Shown here: positions 7,896 to 16,681 of the stretch, in pieces
Layout: each line of letters begins with the position of its first letter
Position numbering within the stretch: position 1 is the first letter of the stretch
DNA from: JAHDNZ01 sp036721855
Lineage (GTDB): Bacteria; Bacillota; DTU065
Assembly (NCBI GenBank): GCA_036721855.1
Contig: DAIMKF010000018.1
Location: 1 to 39,756, forward strand
Length of the DNA stretch: 39,756 nucleotides
Direction of reading: 5' to 3'
The notes under the pieces: generated by a model
What the model was told of the DNA's origin: nothing
What the model saw: the letters and a program-made list of their open reading frames with translations, nothing else
Database searches by the model: none
Made by a program: the position numbers and the translations under genes

Positions 7896-8235
7896 AATTG
7901 GCTACCTCCTGTTTACAGACAAATGTGACATTGTTGGCTTTAACGCTCTTACAACAGATAAAATATCTTTAGGCGAAGTTATCTTTCAAGTTGTCGATCT
8001 CGAGCAATTCACTGTACGTTACCTGGCAGTCAAAAAAGCAGACAGTCCTGACATATATCTAATACCTGCTGAACTCCTTATCGATTTAGAAGATGATGAC
8101 TTATTAATAGAGTTAATCGGAGAAAAAGTCAAAGATCTATTGCCATTGCCTAAGAACTGGCAAAAAAATTTTAATCGCTCCTTTGAAGAGAAAATATATC
8201 ATGCGCTGAAAGCTCTGCCATATTGGCAAAACTAA
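7882..8235 (+). CDS. small conserved-looking protein of unknown function between miaB and mutS
   Basis: I do not recognise this 117-residue protein. The start chosen is the ATG at 7882, with GAAGGGAG upstream, overlapping the end of miaB by 14 bases; an in-frame ATG at 7852 lies deeper inside miaB. The N-terminal half is strand-rich (RIGYLLF, IVGFNAL, GEVIFQVVD, FTVRYLAV) and ends in YLIPAELLIDLEDDDLLIEL, a pattern that recalls PRC-barrel-type domains by eye. A helical tail with KNWQKNF follows. There is no signal peptide, cysteine pattern or catalytic motif. In Bacillus, ymcA (YlbF family) follows miaB, but this protein does not look like it. Co-translation with miaB and mutS implies constitutive expression with the operon. 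Confidence 0.75.
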   Translation: MEDLRIGYLLFTDKCDIVGFNALTTDKISLGEVIFQVVDLEQFTVRYLAVKKADSPDIYLIPAELLIDLEDDDLLIELIGEKVKDLLPLPKNWQKNFNRSFEEKIYHALKALPYWQN

Positions 8236-8262
8236 AACATCAATCAAACCGGGGTGGAAACA

Positions 8263-10872
8263 ATGAGTCTGGAACAACTAGAAATAATTGATATGAACGA
8301 ACTGACACCTATGCTTAGACAGTACTATCAAATTAAAATGCAATATCCAGATTGCATCCTGCTTTTCCGGCTAGGCGATTTTTATGAAATGTTTGGTGAT
8401 GATGCTTTGAAAGCATCTAAGCTTTTAGAAATTACCCTGACAGGAAGAGATGCAGGCAATCAAGGGCGAATTCCTATGTGTGGAGTGCCCTACCATGCTG
8501 TTGAAGGTTACCTTTTAACCTTAGTAGAAAATGGTATTAAGGTTGCGATTTGTGATCAAATAGAAGATCCTAAACTGGCCAAAGGAGTGGTAAAAAGAGA
8601 TGTTACCCGAGTGGTTACTCCCGGTACAATCACCCTTCCACAGGCCTTAGATGAAAAAAGCAACAACTATATCGCCGCTTTATTTGGTCTGGGAGATACC
8701 TTTGGCATTGCTTATGCCGATGTTTCCACTGGTGATTTTAAAGCCACTGAGATCAAAGGTGAACAGGCTGAGGCTAAAACAAGAGACGAACTAATTCGTT
8801 TAAATCCCAGAGAAGTTATCTACCCTGAAAATTTATTAGCTCAAAGTGTTATCGATACCTTGAAAATATTGAAGATAAGCCATGAGGAAATGGAAGAAAG
8901 TGCTTTTCAAAGCAAAATAGGTTATAAAAACCTAACCAGACATTTTGGCACTACAACGCTAGCAGGTTTTGGTCTCGGGGACAAGCCTTTTTCTATTGCT
9001 GCGGCAGGGGCTTTATTTGATTATCTTATCAAAACTCAAAAGATACCTCTTGAACATATCAGAACTATTCAAGCCTATTCCTTACATGATTTTATGGTTT
9101 TAGATAACTCCACACAAAGAAATCTGGAAATTCTTACTACTTTAAGAGAAAATAAAAAACAGGGTTCACTTTTAAGTATCTTAGATAAGACAGTAACAGC
9201 CATGGGAGGTAGACTTTTAAGAAACTATCTTTCGCAACCGTTGATTGATTTAGGAGAAATCAAAAAAAGGCAAGAACGGATTAATTCTCTTTATACAGAC
9301 GATCTTCTTCGCACCAAACTTATGAGTTCTCTGGAAAAGGTCTTTGATCTAGAAAGACTTTCAGCCAAACTTGCTTATAAAACAGCTAATGCCAGGGATT
9401 TAGCAGCTTTAAAAGACTCTTTTTATGAACTGCCAAGCATTAACGATTTAGTAGCAACTAAAAAAGAGCTTAGTATTTTTGCCAAACTTGATACACTAAA
9501 AGATCTTGAAGAGTTGATTTCAGAAGCTATTGTCGAAAACCCGCCTTTTGTTTTAACTGAGGGAGGTCTAATCCTTCAAGGATACAATAACCAACTAGAT
9601 GAACTACGAGATGTAGCTAGTGGTGGCAAAGAATGGATCGCTAATCTACAAGCTAAAGAAAGAGAAAGGACCGGCATTAAATCTCTTAAAGTAGGTTTTA
9701 ATAAAGTTTTTGGTTATTTTATTGAAGTTACCAATGCCAACCTAGGTTTAGTACCTGAAGATTATCAGCGCAAACAAACCTTAGCCAACGGTGAGCGTTA
9801 TATTACCCCGGAGTTAAAAGAATATGAAGCTAAGGTTTTGGGAGCTGAAGAGAAGATCAATTCTTTGGAATACGATCTTTTTACTCAGGTTAGGGAAAGG
9901 CTTACACTAAACATCGAACGTATTCAAAAAGCAGCGCGAATAGTTGCAGAGTTAGATGTCTATTGCGCACTAGCCGAAGTTGCCAGACAAAAAAACTATT
10001 GCCGACCGCTGGTAAACAACAGCAATAGTGTCGAGATCCAAGAAGGCCGTCATCCGGTAGTGGAGGAGTATCTGCCCAAAGGTGAGTTTGTTCCCAATGA
10101 TACTTTTCTTAACTTAAAAAATGAGCGTATCGCCATTTTAACCGGGCCTAATATGTCGGGCAAATCAACTTACATGCGCCAGGTAGCTCTTATTGTATTA
10201 ATGGCCCAGATTGGTTCTTTTGTACCGGCAAAAAGCGCTAAAATCGGCATTGTGGATCGTATTTTTACCAGAGTAGGTGCCTCAGATGATCTAGCCTCCG
10301 GTCAATCCACTTTTATGGTCGAGATGACTGAAGTGGCTAATATTTTACACAATGCTACTGAAAAAAGTCTTGTTATTTTAGACGAGGTGGGGAGAGGAAC
10401 AGCTACCTTTGATGGGCTAAGCATAGCCTGGGCTGTCACGGAATATCTTCATGAATGTATCGGCTGCAAAGCTATTTTTGCCACTCACTACCATGAGCTT
10501 ACTGAACTGGAAAATAAGTTAAAGGGAGTTATTAATCTCCAGGTAGCAGTCCAACACTCCGGCAAACAGGTGTTCTTCTTGAGAAAAATTATCTCCGGAG
10601 GGGCAGATCGTAGTTATGGAATTGATGTAGCAAGGCTGGCAGGATTACCCGAAGAACTGCTAAAAAGAGCACGTGAGGTTTTATTAGACTTAGAACAGAA
10701 AACTCAAAAACCGGTGCCCAAGCCTGCTCAATTGAATCTTTTTAAAAGCGAAGAAGATCCTCTTATCACCAAAATCAAAGAGATTGATATTAACAATCTT
10801 ACACCTTTAGAAGCTTTGAATATTTTAGCGGGTCTGGTTAACGAAGTTCAAAGGAGGCAGTTAAATGATTAA
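8263..10872 (+). CDS. mutS: DNA mismatch repair protein MutS
   Basis: MutS detects mismatches and loops and recruits MutL with ATP. The ATG at 8263 (GGGGTGG five bases upstream) gives 869 residues; a GTG at 8254 falls inside that ribosome site. The mismatch-recognition Phe-x-Glu lies in LGDFYEMFGDD (Phe40, Glu42). The ATPase has Walker A GPNMSGKST (628-636) and Walker B VILDEVGRGTATFDG with Asp707. The clamp and lever regions are full length, so this is a MutS1-type repair protein. Its 3' end overlaps mutL by 8 bases, with mutL's AAGGAGG inside mutS, so the two are made in step. Confidence 0.97.
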   Translation: MSLEQLEIIDMNELTPMLRQYYQIKMQYPDCILLFRLGDFYEMFGDDALKASKLLEITLTGRDAGNQGRIPMCGVPYHAVEGYLLTLVENGIKVAICDQIEDPKLAKGVVKRDVTRVVTPGTITLPQALDEKSNNYIAALFGLGDTFGIAYADVSTGDFKATEIKGEQAEAKTRDELIRLNPREVIYPENLLAQSVIDTLKILKISHEEMEESAFQSKIGYKNLTRHFGTTTLAGFGLGDKPFSIAAAGALFDYLIKTQKIPLEHIRTIQAYSLHDFMVLDNSTQRNLEILTTLRENKKQGSLLSILDKTVTAMGGRLLRNYLSQPLIDLGEIKKRQERINSLYTDDLLRTKLMSSLEKVFDLERLSAKLAYKTANARDLAALKDSFYELPSINDLVATKKELSIFAKLDTLKDLEELISEAIVENPPFVLTEGGLILQGYNNQLDELRDVASGGKEWIANLQAKERERTGIKSLKVGFNKVFGYFIEVTNANLGLVPEDYQRKQTLANGERYITPELKEYEAKVLGAEEKINSLEYDLFTQVRERLTLNIERIQKAARIVAELDVYCALAEVARQKNYCRPLVNNSNSVEIQEGRHPVVEEYLPKGEFVPNDTFLNLKNERIAILTGPNMSGKSTYMRQVALIVLMAQIGSFVPAKSAKIGIVDRIFTRVGASDDLASGQSTFMVEMTEVANILHNATEKSLVILDEVGRGTATFDGLSIAWAVTEYLHECIGCKAIFATHYHELTELENKLKGVINLQVAVQHSGKQVFFLRKIISGGADRSYGIDVARLAGLPEELLKRAREVLLDLEQKTQKPVPKPAQLNLFKSEEDPLITKIKEIDINNLTPLEALNILAGLVNEVQRRQLND

Positions 10873-12616
10873 AATTCTTGACCAAGATACTGCCAATAAG
10901 ATTGCTGCCGGTGAAGTGGTAGAAAGACCCGCCTCCGTGGTTAAAGAGTTAGTGGAAAACTCTCTAGATGCCCGAGCAAATGAAATAACTGTTGAGGTTT
11001 TAGGCGGAGGTATCTCTTTTTTGCGAGTTAGAGATAACGGTTGTGGCATAAAAAAAGAAGAACTGCCTTTGGCTCTTAATCGTCATGCTACTAGTAAAAT
11101 TGCTTCGGCAGATGATCTTATAAAGATTGCCACGCTAGGTTTTAGAGGAGAAGCTTTACCTTCAATAGCAGCAGTTTCGCGCTTTAAGCTAGCTAGTGCT
11201 ACCGAAGGGCAAACAGGATCACAAATTGAAGTTTTAGGTGGAAAGGTTCAAGGTATTACTCCCAAGGCTATGACCAGAGGAACAATTGTGGAGATCGAAG
11301 ACCTCTTCTTTAATGTGCCGGTAAGAAGAAAGTTCTTACGCACTGAAAATACAGAAAGTGGCAGAATAAAAAGATATCTGGAAGCTGTAGCCATTGCTAG
11401 AGAAGATGTTTCCTTTACCTATCTTAATAATGGAAAAAAAACCTTAGAGACGCAAGGGAGTGATTCTAAGCTTCTTGCCATAAAAGGGGTCTATGGAGAC
11501 AAGTTAGCCGATCAATTATTACAAGTAAACCACCAGCTAGGACAATATATTGTTACAGGTTATGTAGGAAAGCCGGATATAGCCCGCGGGAGAAGGGATC
11601 AGCAGATATTTATTATTAACCGGCGTCTGGTTGAGTGCCAAACAGTTTTAGCAGCTTTGGAGAAGGCTTTTTATGATATTATTCCCAAAGGACGTTACCC
11701 GGTTGCTTTTTTAGAATTAAATATACCCCAACATGAGGTTGATGTTAATGTACACCCTGCTAAAATGGTTGTACGTCTTTCGAGTGAAAGCCAAGTTTTT
11801 TCGCTGGTCTATAAGGCTGTTAAAGAAGCTGTAGATACAAGATTACTAGAACCGGGTAGTTTTATAAATCCATATGGGAAAAAACAACTTAAGCAGCCTA
11901 TTGAAAATAGAAGTTTTACAATCTCAGATGATATCGAATGGATTGCAAATCGACAACAGACCCAAGAAGAGAGTTTACCGCCAATTTCGGCTACTGTTAA
12001 GCCGTCGTTAAAAGCCCAAGAAGCTGTTTCAATAATAAAAGAAACAAGTCACGAATATAATACCTTATACCCGAAAATATTGGGACAGGCGAATTTAACC
12101 TATATTATTGCTGAATGGGAAGATTCACTTATAATGTATGACCAACATTCAGCCCATGAAAGAATTCTTTATGAAAAATATCTTTTAGCGCTAAATAAAC
12201 TACCTCAAACGGAACTTCTGTTTCCCCTGCCGTTAAAACTTGATCCAGAGGAATTTGCAGCTTTAGAGAGATTAAGAGACGAGCTAGAGCTACTCGGTTT
12301 TACTTTAGTTGATTTTGGTCCGGCAAGTTTGGCCATTACTCATGTGCCTTTAGATGTACAGGGTACTGAGGCTGAAGCAATCGTAAAAGAGTTGCTTTTA
12401 GAAAAGCCAAATCCTCAGTTTAGAGAAAAAGCATCGGCAATACTTGCCTGTAAAGGAGCAGTTAAGGCCGGAGTTAAGCTGGCCGAAAGAGAAATGAGAG
12501 CTCTAGTATTGGAACTGTTAAAATGCAAAACCCCTGCACTTTGCCCACATGGACGGCCTACGATGCTGCGCCTTGATTGGAATGAGATGGGAAAGAGATT
12601 TGGGCGAGGTAGATAG
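10865..12616 (+). CDS. mutL: DNA mismatch repair endonuclease MutL
   Basis: MutL couples MutS to strand incision. The N-terminal GHKL ATPase shows ENSLDA (31-36), DNGCGI and GFRGEALPS. The C-terminal part carries the endonuclease motif as DQHSAHERILYE (426-437), a Ser for the usual fourth-position Ala, and CPHGRPT (560-566). This is therefore a nicking MutL, as expected in bacteria without MutH. Length is 583 residues, slightly short for the family because the middle linker is compact. It overlaps mutS by 8 bases and lies 29 bases before miaA. Confidence 0.97.
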   Translation: MIKILDQDTANKIAAGEVVERPASVVKELVENSLDARANEITVEVLGGGISFLRVRDNGCGIKKEELPLALNRHATSKIASADDLIKIATLGFRGEALPSIAAVSRFKLASATEGQTGSQIEVLGGKVQGITPKAMTRGTIVEIEDLFFNVPVRRKFLRTENTESGRIKRYLEAVAIAREDVSFTYLNNGKKTLETQGSDSKLLAIKGVYGDKLADQLLQVNHQLGQYIVTGYVGKPDIARGRRDQQIFIINRRLVECQTVLAALEKAFYDIIPKGRYPVAFLELNIPQHEVDVNVHPAKMVVRLSSESQVFSLVYKAVKEAVDTRLLEPGSFINPYGKKQLKQPIENRSFTISDDIEWIANRQQTQEESLPPISATVKPSLKAQEAVSIIKETSHEYNTLYPKILGQANLTYIIAEWEDSLIMYDQHSAHERILYEKYLLALNKLPQTELLFPLPLKLDPEEFAALERLRDELELLGFTLVDFGPASLAITHVPLDVQGTEAEAIVKELLLEKPNPQFREKASAILACKGAVKAGVKLAEREMRALVLELLKCKTPALCPHGRPTMLRLDWNEMGKRFGRGR

Positions 12617-12645
12617 ATATAAATCAGTTTGGGGGTGCGGAATCG

Positions 12646-13599
12646 ATGGAGGCAATAATAGCCATAGTAGGGCCTACGGCTTCAGGCAAGACAGACTTAA
12701 GCCTTTTTTTAGCGAAGGAGTTAAACGGAGAGATTATCTCCGCCGATTCTATGCAAGTTTATAAAGGTTTAGACATTGGTACAGCTAAGATTACACCGGA
12801 AGAAAGAATTGTCCCCCATCATCTGATTGACGTAGTTAAGCCCAACACAAATTTTAGTGTAGCTGAATATATTAAACTCGCTGAGAAAGCTATTCTTGAT
12901 ATTAGAAGACGGGGGAAAAGACCTATTTTTGTCGGTGGTACAGGCCTTTATCTGCAATCTGTTTTAGACGGTTTGCTATTTCCGGAGCCTCATAAAGACG
13001 AACGTTTACGGCACAAACTACTAACTGAAGCTAAGGAATTAGGTAATGAGTATATGTATCGGCGACTATTAAACTGTGATAAGGAATCTGCCAAAAAGAT
13101 TCATCCAAATGATATAAGAAGAATTGTCAGAGCATTAGAAGTGTACATTAAAACAGGAACTCCTCTGTCCAAACTACAAGAAGAATATAAAGAGCTAAAA
13201 CCACGCTATGAAACCATATGGATTGGTATAACACCTGTTAGGGATGTTTTATACCAAAGAATTGATGAGAGAGTCGAGAAGATGCTAAAAGAAGGACTTT
13301 TAGATGAAGTTAAAAAACAGTATCAAAGCGGCTTAAAACCAACTTCCACAGCATACCAAGCTTTAGGGTATAAAGAGATGATCTGGTACTTAAGAGGTTT
13401 GGTTACTTATGAAGAAGCTGTGAGAATTTTAAAAAGAGATACTAGACATTATGCCAAAAGACAACTATCCTGGTTTAGAAGGGACAGTAGAATCAAATGG
13501 TTTTTATATGAAGAATATCTAGATTTTAATTCTTTGAAAAAAGCAGTTTTGGATTTTGTCAAAGCGAAGGATTTGGAGAAAAAAGAGAGCCTTACTTAA
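12646..13599 (+). CDS. miaA: tRNA dimethylallyltransferase MiaA
   Basis: MiaA transfers the dimethylallyl group from DMAPP to N6 of A37, the step before MiaB. The 317-residue protein has the P-loop GPTASGKT (9-16), SADSMQVYKGLDIGTAK, the strongly conserved GGTGLYLQSVLDG stretch and a C-terminal RQLSWFRRD signature. The ATG follows GGGGGTG by eight bases. It closes the miaB-mutS-mutL-miaA unit; a hairpin begins within its last codons. In many Firmicutes hfq comes next, but here only 68 bases separate it from spoVK. Confidence 0.97.
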   Translation: MEAIIAIVGPTASGKTDLSLFLAKELNGEIISADSMQVYKGLDIGTAKITPEERIVPHHLIDVVKPNTNFSVAEYIKLAEKAILDIRRRGKRPIFVGGTGLYLQSVLDGLLFPEPHKDERLRHKLLTEAKELGNEYMYRRLLNCDKESAKKIHPNDIRRIVRALEVYIKTGTPLSKLQEEYKELKPRYETIWIGITPVRDVLYQRIDERVEKMLKEGLLDEVKKQYQSGLKPTSTAYQALGYKEMIWYLRGLVTYEEAVRILKRDTRHYAKRQLSWFRRDSRIKWFLYEEYLDFNSLKKAVLDFVKAKDLEKKESLT

Positions 13600-13616
13600 A
13601 GTGAGGTTCTCTTTTT
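13581..13616 (+). terminator. intrinsic terminator of the miaB-miaA operon
   Basis: A stem of about 15 pairs including two G-U pairs (13581-13595 with 13601-13615) closes a TTAAA loop and ends in five Ts. It overlaps the last codons and stop of miaA. spoVK therefore probably has its own promoter or lives on read-through. Confidence 0.75.
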
Positions 13617-13667
13617 GGTGACAGAGTTTAAATATAAACCATACTCTAGACCTAGGGAGGGATATTA

Positions 13668-14522
13668 ATGATTTCCTGGGTCAGCGGCTCACCATATGAG
13701 GGACAATTAATTTATCTAACAGATAAAACAAGGCTAGAAAAAGAGAACCTAAACCCCTGGTTAGAGTTAGAAGCTTTAATAGGACTAGATATGGTTAAAA
13801 AGGAAATAAAAGAGATCTGTGCGTATGCTTCCATCAGTCATAAAAGACGGCTTTTAGGGTTAAAAGCTGGGGAACTTTCATTAAATATGGCTTTTGTCGG
13901 CAATCCCGGAACAGGAAAGACAACAGTAGCACGTATTATTGGCAGAATATTAAAAAGTTCAGGAGTCTTATCTGGTGGACAGTTAATTGAAGTAGAGCGA
14001 GCTGACTTGGTTGGCGAATATGTAGGTCATACCGCAAAGAAGACTAAAGATGTACTTAATAGGGCATTAGGGGGAGTTTTATTTATCGATGAAGCCTATT
14101 CACTTGCTCGTGGTGGAGACAAGGATTTTGGACGCGAAGCTTTAGATACTCTAGTAAAGGCTTTGGAAGATCATCGTCATGAGTTAGTGGTAATCGCAGC
14201 TGGTTATCCTAAAGAAATGGCTCAATTTCTTAAACTTAATCCGGGTCTATTATCAAGAATACCAATCATAATTGAGTTTCCTGACTATAATGAAGCCGAA
14301 CTGATGGAGATAGCTCTTTTATTTATGGCTGCAAGAGATTACCGACTGGCACCAAAAGCTGTTGAAAAGCTGCGACAGAAGTTAAAACATCTGAAAGGCA
14401 ATGGACGTGACGTTCGTAATATCTTAGAACGTGCCATGCGTCAGCAGGCTCTAAGGCTTGAAGGTTTAGAAAAAATAAAAAGGGAGGATTTAATGATCCT
14501 AAAGGGAGAGGATCTTGTCTAA
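13668..14522 (+). CDS. spoVK: stage V sporulation protein K, AAA+ ATPase
   Basis: SpoVK is a CbbX-like AAA+ ATPase needed for spore maturation in Bacillus; its substrate is not established. The 284-residue protein has Walker A GNPGTGKTT (78-86), an ERADLVGEYVGHTAKKT pore-loop region, Walker B VLFIDEAYSL (Asp141, Glu142), a sensor-1 region in VVIAAGYPKEM and sensor-2 GNGRDVRNILERA. A strong AGGGAGGG site precedes the ATG. The miaA-(hfq)-spoVK-ynbB order seen in Firmicutes is largely kept, but with a terminator before it and a minus-strand glycosidase-like gene inserted between spoVK and ynbB. Confidence 0.88.
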   Translation: MISWVSGSPYEGQLIYLTDKTRLEKENLNPWLELEALIGLDMVKKEIKEICAYASISHKRRLLGLKAGELSLNMAFVGNPGTGKTTVARIIGRILKSSGVLSGGQLIEVERADLVGEYVGHTAKKTKDVLNRALGGVLFIDEAYSLARGGDKDFGREALDTLVKALEDHRHELVVIAAGYPKEMAQFLKLNPGLLSRIPIIIEFPDYNEAELMEIALLFMAARDYRLAPKAVEKLRQKLKHLKGNGRDVRNILERAMRQQALRLEGLEKIKREDLMILKGEDLV

Positions 14523-14560
14523 AACGCTAGGTAAGTTTTTCATCTGAAAAAGAACATAAA

Positions 14561-14583
14561 ATCGTCCCTGAAACAGGGACGAT
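14561..14583. terminator. short perfect hairpin downstream of spoVK
   Basis: ATCGTCCCTG (14561-14570) and CAGGGACGAT (14574-14583) form a 10-bp stem with a 3-base loop, 39 bases after the spoVK stop. The plus side continues AAAAATG, while the minus side has TTTTATG, so it may act better as a terminator for transcripts from the right. Confidence 0.5.
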
Positions 14584-14770
14584 AAAAATGCTGAATAGAT
14601 ATATAAAATCCTAAAAAGGGAAGTAGAGGAATTTCTTCGCTATTTATTTGTCCAAATAGTATTTGACAATCTAAAATTAGCCTTTTGTAGTTTCATTGAG
14701 TAAAATTAAATACCTAGTTTTTGTTAGCTGGCAGATAAGGTTGTTTCAAATGAGAATTATATTAGAATAT

Positions 14771-14805
14771 CCACTACCTCTAAAAGCAGAGCTTAGAGGT
14801 AGTGG
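14771..14805. terminator. 13-bp hairpin just past the glycosidase-like gene
   Basis: CCACTACCTCTAA (14771-14783) pairs perfectly with 14793-14805 around a 9-base loop, ten bases beyond the stop of the minus-strand gene. No long U-run follows on the minus strand. With the hairpin at 14561 it separates the convergent genes; the 292 bases between spoVK and this gene show nothing else. Confidence 0.5.
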
Positions 14806-14814
14806 TGGAGACTT

Positions 14815-16290
14815 TTATTCATTAATCCAAGTTAGATAATCGTAATAAAGCTTTTTAGTGTTCGAAGTGCGGTTAGGGTTCATGTAGTGGTTATATTCAA
14901 AGACAATAGCTTTTTCCACATAAGGGTCTACAGCAAGAAGTTGCTTCATTACACGTTCACTAGGGCCAGGTTGCCAAGTATCTATATCAAAGATTTCGAC
15001 ATCAGCCCAAAGCTGGATGTTATAAAAGGCGGTTACTTGCTTTAGAGCTGCATAGAACTTAGCAGCCTCTTCAGGTGTGGATCTTTTTGCACCCACACTA
15101 TCTTGAGGTCCTAAGATATCGACTTTAACAAGTTTTAAAAACTCGGTGTACTTGTCTGCCCACCACGAAGTAGCAGTATCCGAAGCATAAGAAGGACAGA
15201 TGAGAATAGGTTTATCAGGAGTTAAACTTTTCATGTGATTGACAATCTCTCCGTAATACCAAGTAGTTATTTTAAAACGGTTGGCTATCAAATCTTTCTC
15301 ATCGATTTCATCTGCTAGATACCAACCCGAAAAAGCAGGCCTACCTGCATAGCGTTTGTTTAGTTCAGTAAGTTCAGCAAGGGTTGTTTCTAATGTAGCA
15401 GCTAGTTTCTTTTTGCCTAGGTTAGTCCATTGATATTCGTTATTAGATCTGCTGCCAATCATAATCCGGAAGCTTTGTTTTTCTGCTTCATTAAAAAGTT
15501 CATCTAAAACAGAATAAAGAGGGCTACCGTAATTGTAGGGAGCTACAACAATTAGATCAATACCGGCATCTTTCATTTGTGAGAATTCTTTAGCCCAGGA
15601 ACCAGCACCATCTCTTATATTTGAATAATCTAAGGCAAGAAAAGTACCGGTAATTTTACCGTTTTGGGGTTTTTTCTTAGTATAATCTAAATTAGGTATA
15701 ACAAAAGGTGTTTTTAATTTAGGCTCATCAGGTGCAGTCAAACTAATATTTTTTAGTTCCATAGATGAATTAGACGATTGAATTACCAGGCCACCCTGTA
15801 GAAATTCTTTGTCCGTAAATTCATAGACTTTTTCTCCATCAATCAAAATGGTATAAGTACCACTTTTTGATCTGACTTCTACATGACTCCATTTTTTCGC
15901 AGGCAAGCTCTTATTGGCGTAACCTATGTAGGAGTAGTCTTCCCAATAACCATAGGTTTTTGTAACGTTAATCATATTACCTAGAGAGCAAGTATAGCCA
16001 AACCAAGAGTCCTGTGCCATCAAAAGAAGCATGAGATTACCATAGTTACCATACTCTCTTACATATACATCTAAGCTTAGTTCGAAGTCTTTTAGCTCAT
16101 AACCTAACTCGATTAATGAGTAGTTTACTTGAGGAAATAAAACACCTTCTGCAGTTAGTTCTACAACGCCCTTATAACTAAACCAAGCTGAATCAGTTTC
16201 TGATAAATTTTGGTTAATAGGTGGAGCATCCCAAGCAAGAGTGGGTAAAGGGAAGATAATTAGTACTAAAACTAAAAACATGACAAGCAT
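14815..16290 (-). CDS. secreted DUF4434-type glycoside-hydrolase-like protein
   Basis: The 491-residue protein starts with a signal peptide (1-19, ending PTLAW). Residues about 30-188 look like a jelly-roll sugar-binding domain of the LamG/3-keto-disaccharide-hydrolase kind (strands around IDGEKVYEFTD and MELKNISL). Residues about 213-491 resemble DUF4434, a TIM-barrel glycosidase-like domain: GTFLALDYSN at the first strand, GIDLIVVAPYNYG, and SGWYLADEID with Glu328 as a possible acid/base, then WADVEIFD and VFEYNHYM near the end. The likely role is attack on or recognition of an extracellular polysaccharide; the substrate is unknown. The ATG follows TAGGAG. It interrupts the usual spoVK-ynbB order, suggesting insertion. 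The domain name is from memory of the pattern. Confidence 0.65.
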   Translation of the reverse strand: MLVMFLVLVLIIFPLPTLAWDAPPINQNLSETDSAWFSYKGVVELTAEGVLFPQVNYSLIELGYELKDFELSLDVYVREYGNYGNLMLLLMAQDSWFGYTCSLGNMINVTKTYGYWEDYSYIGYANKSLPAKKWSHVEVRSKSGTYTILIDGEKVYEFTDKEFLQGGLVIQSSNSSMELKNISLTAPDEPKLKTPFVIPNLDYTKKKPQNGKITGTFLALDYSNIRDGAGSWAKEFSQMKDAGIDLIVVAPYNYGSPLYSVLDELFNEAEKQSFRIMIGSRSNNEYQWTNLGKKKLAATLETTLAELTELNKRYAGRPAFSGWYLADEIDEKDLIANRFKITTWYYGEIVNHMKSLTPDKPILICPSYASDTATSWWADKYTEFLKLVKVDILGPQDSVGAKRSTPEEAAKFYAALKQVTAFYNIQLWADVEIFDIDTWQPGPSERVMKQLLAVDPYVEKAIVFEYNHYMNPNRTSNTKKLYYDYLTWINE

Positions 16291-16681
16291 TAGTAATCGC
16301 TCCTAAATGATATTTTTTAGTTCCAGGAAAATAATTATGTGAAAAAGAGAGAATTTTTAGTTGGAGGTTCATAGTTAAGTATATTTCTCGCTACTAAATT
16401 ACATTAGTCTGACACTCCATGATATCCTTCTAAGAAAACGGATTCTTAAAAAGGTTCTCTAAGCGAACAATTTAAGTAGCAACTATTGAGGTTATCTATG
16501 GCAATAGTCAGTAAATATATATTTTTCATAGATGGTTTTTGTTTTAAGGTGTCAGCAAGCTCAAAGACAGAGTTTAGAGAAATAAAAAGCAGGATCTTAT
16601 CTAAAAAGCTTGAGACAATTGTAGACTAGGCTTAATATATATTAAGAAGCACGCTTATATTTGGGGTTTAGGAGGATTACA
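16291..16681. other. 391-base gene-free divergent region
   Basis: This region lies between two divergent starts and holds the leader of the minus-strand glycosidase-like gene and the promoter of ynbB at its right end. A 7-base inverted repeat ATCTATG/CATAGAT (16494-16500, 16527-16533) is the only other structure noted. No open frame with a ribosome site was seen. Confidence 0.5.
16610..16638 (+). promoter_or_regulatory. probable sigma-A promoter of the ynbB-type gene
   Basis: TTGAGA (16610-16615), a 17-base spacer and TAATAT (16633-16638) place the start of transcription near 16645, about 37 bases before the start codon. Each hexamer matches four or five consensus positions. Confidence 0.5.

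Noticed and set aside
9530..9545. TGTCGAA, a Spo0A-box-like heptamer, within mutS
   Set aside because: A single copy deep inside a coding region, with no promoter nearby; expected by chance.
12549..12764. 71-codon plus-strand frame spanning the mutL-miaA junction
   Set aside because: Out-of-frame shadow of two strongly conserved genes; no ribosome site.
14655..14700. TTGACA between spoVK and the glycosidase-like gene
   Set aside because: No -10 at usable spacing and no plus-strand gene downstream.
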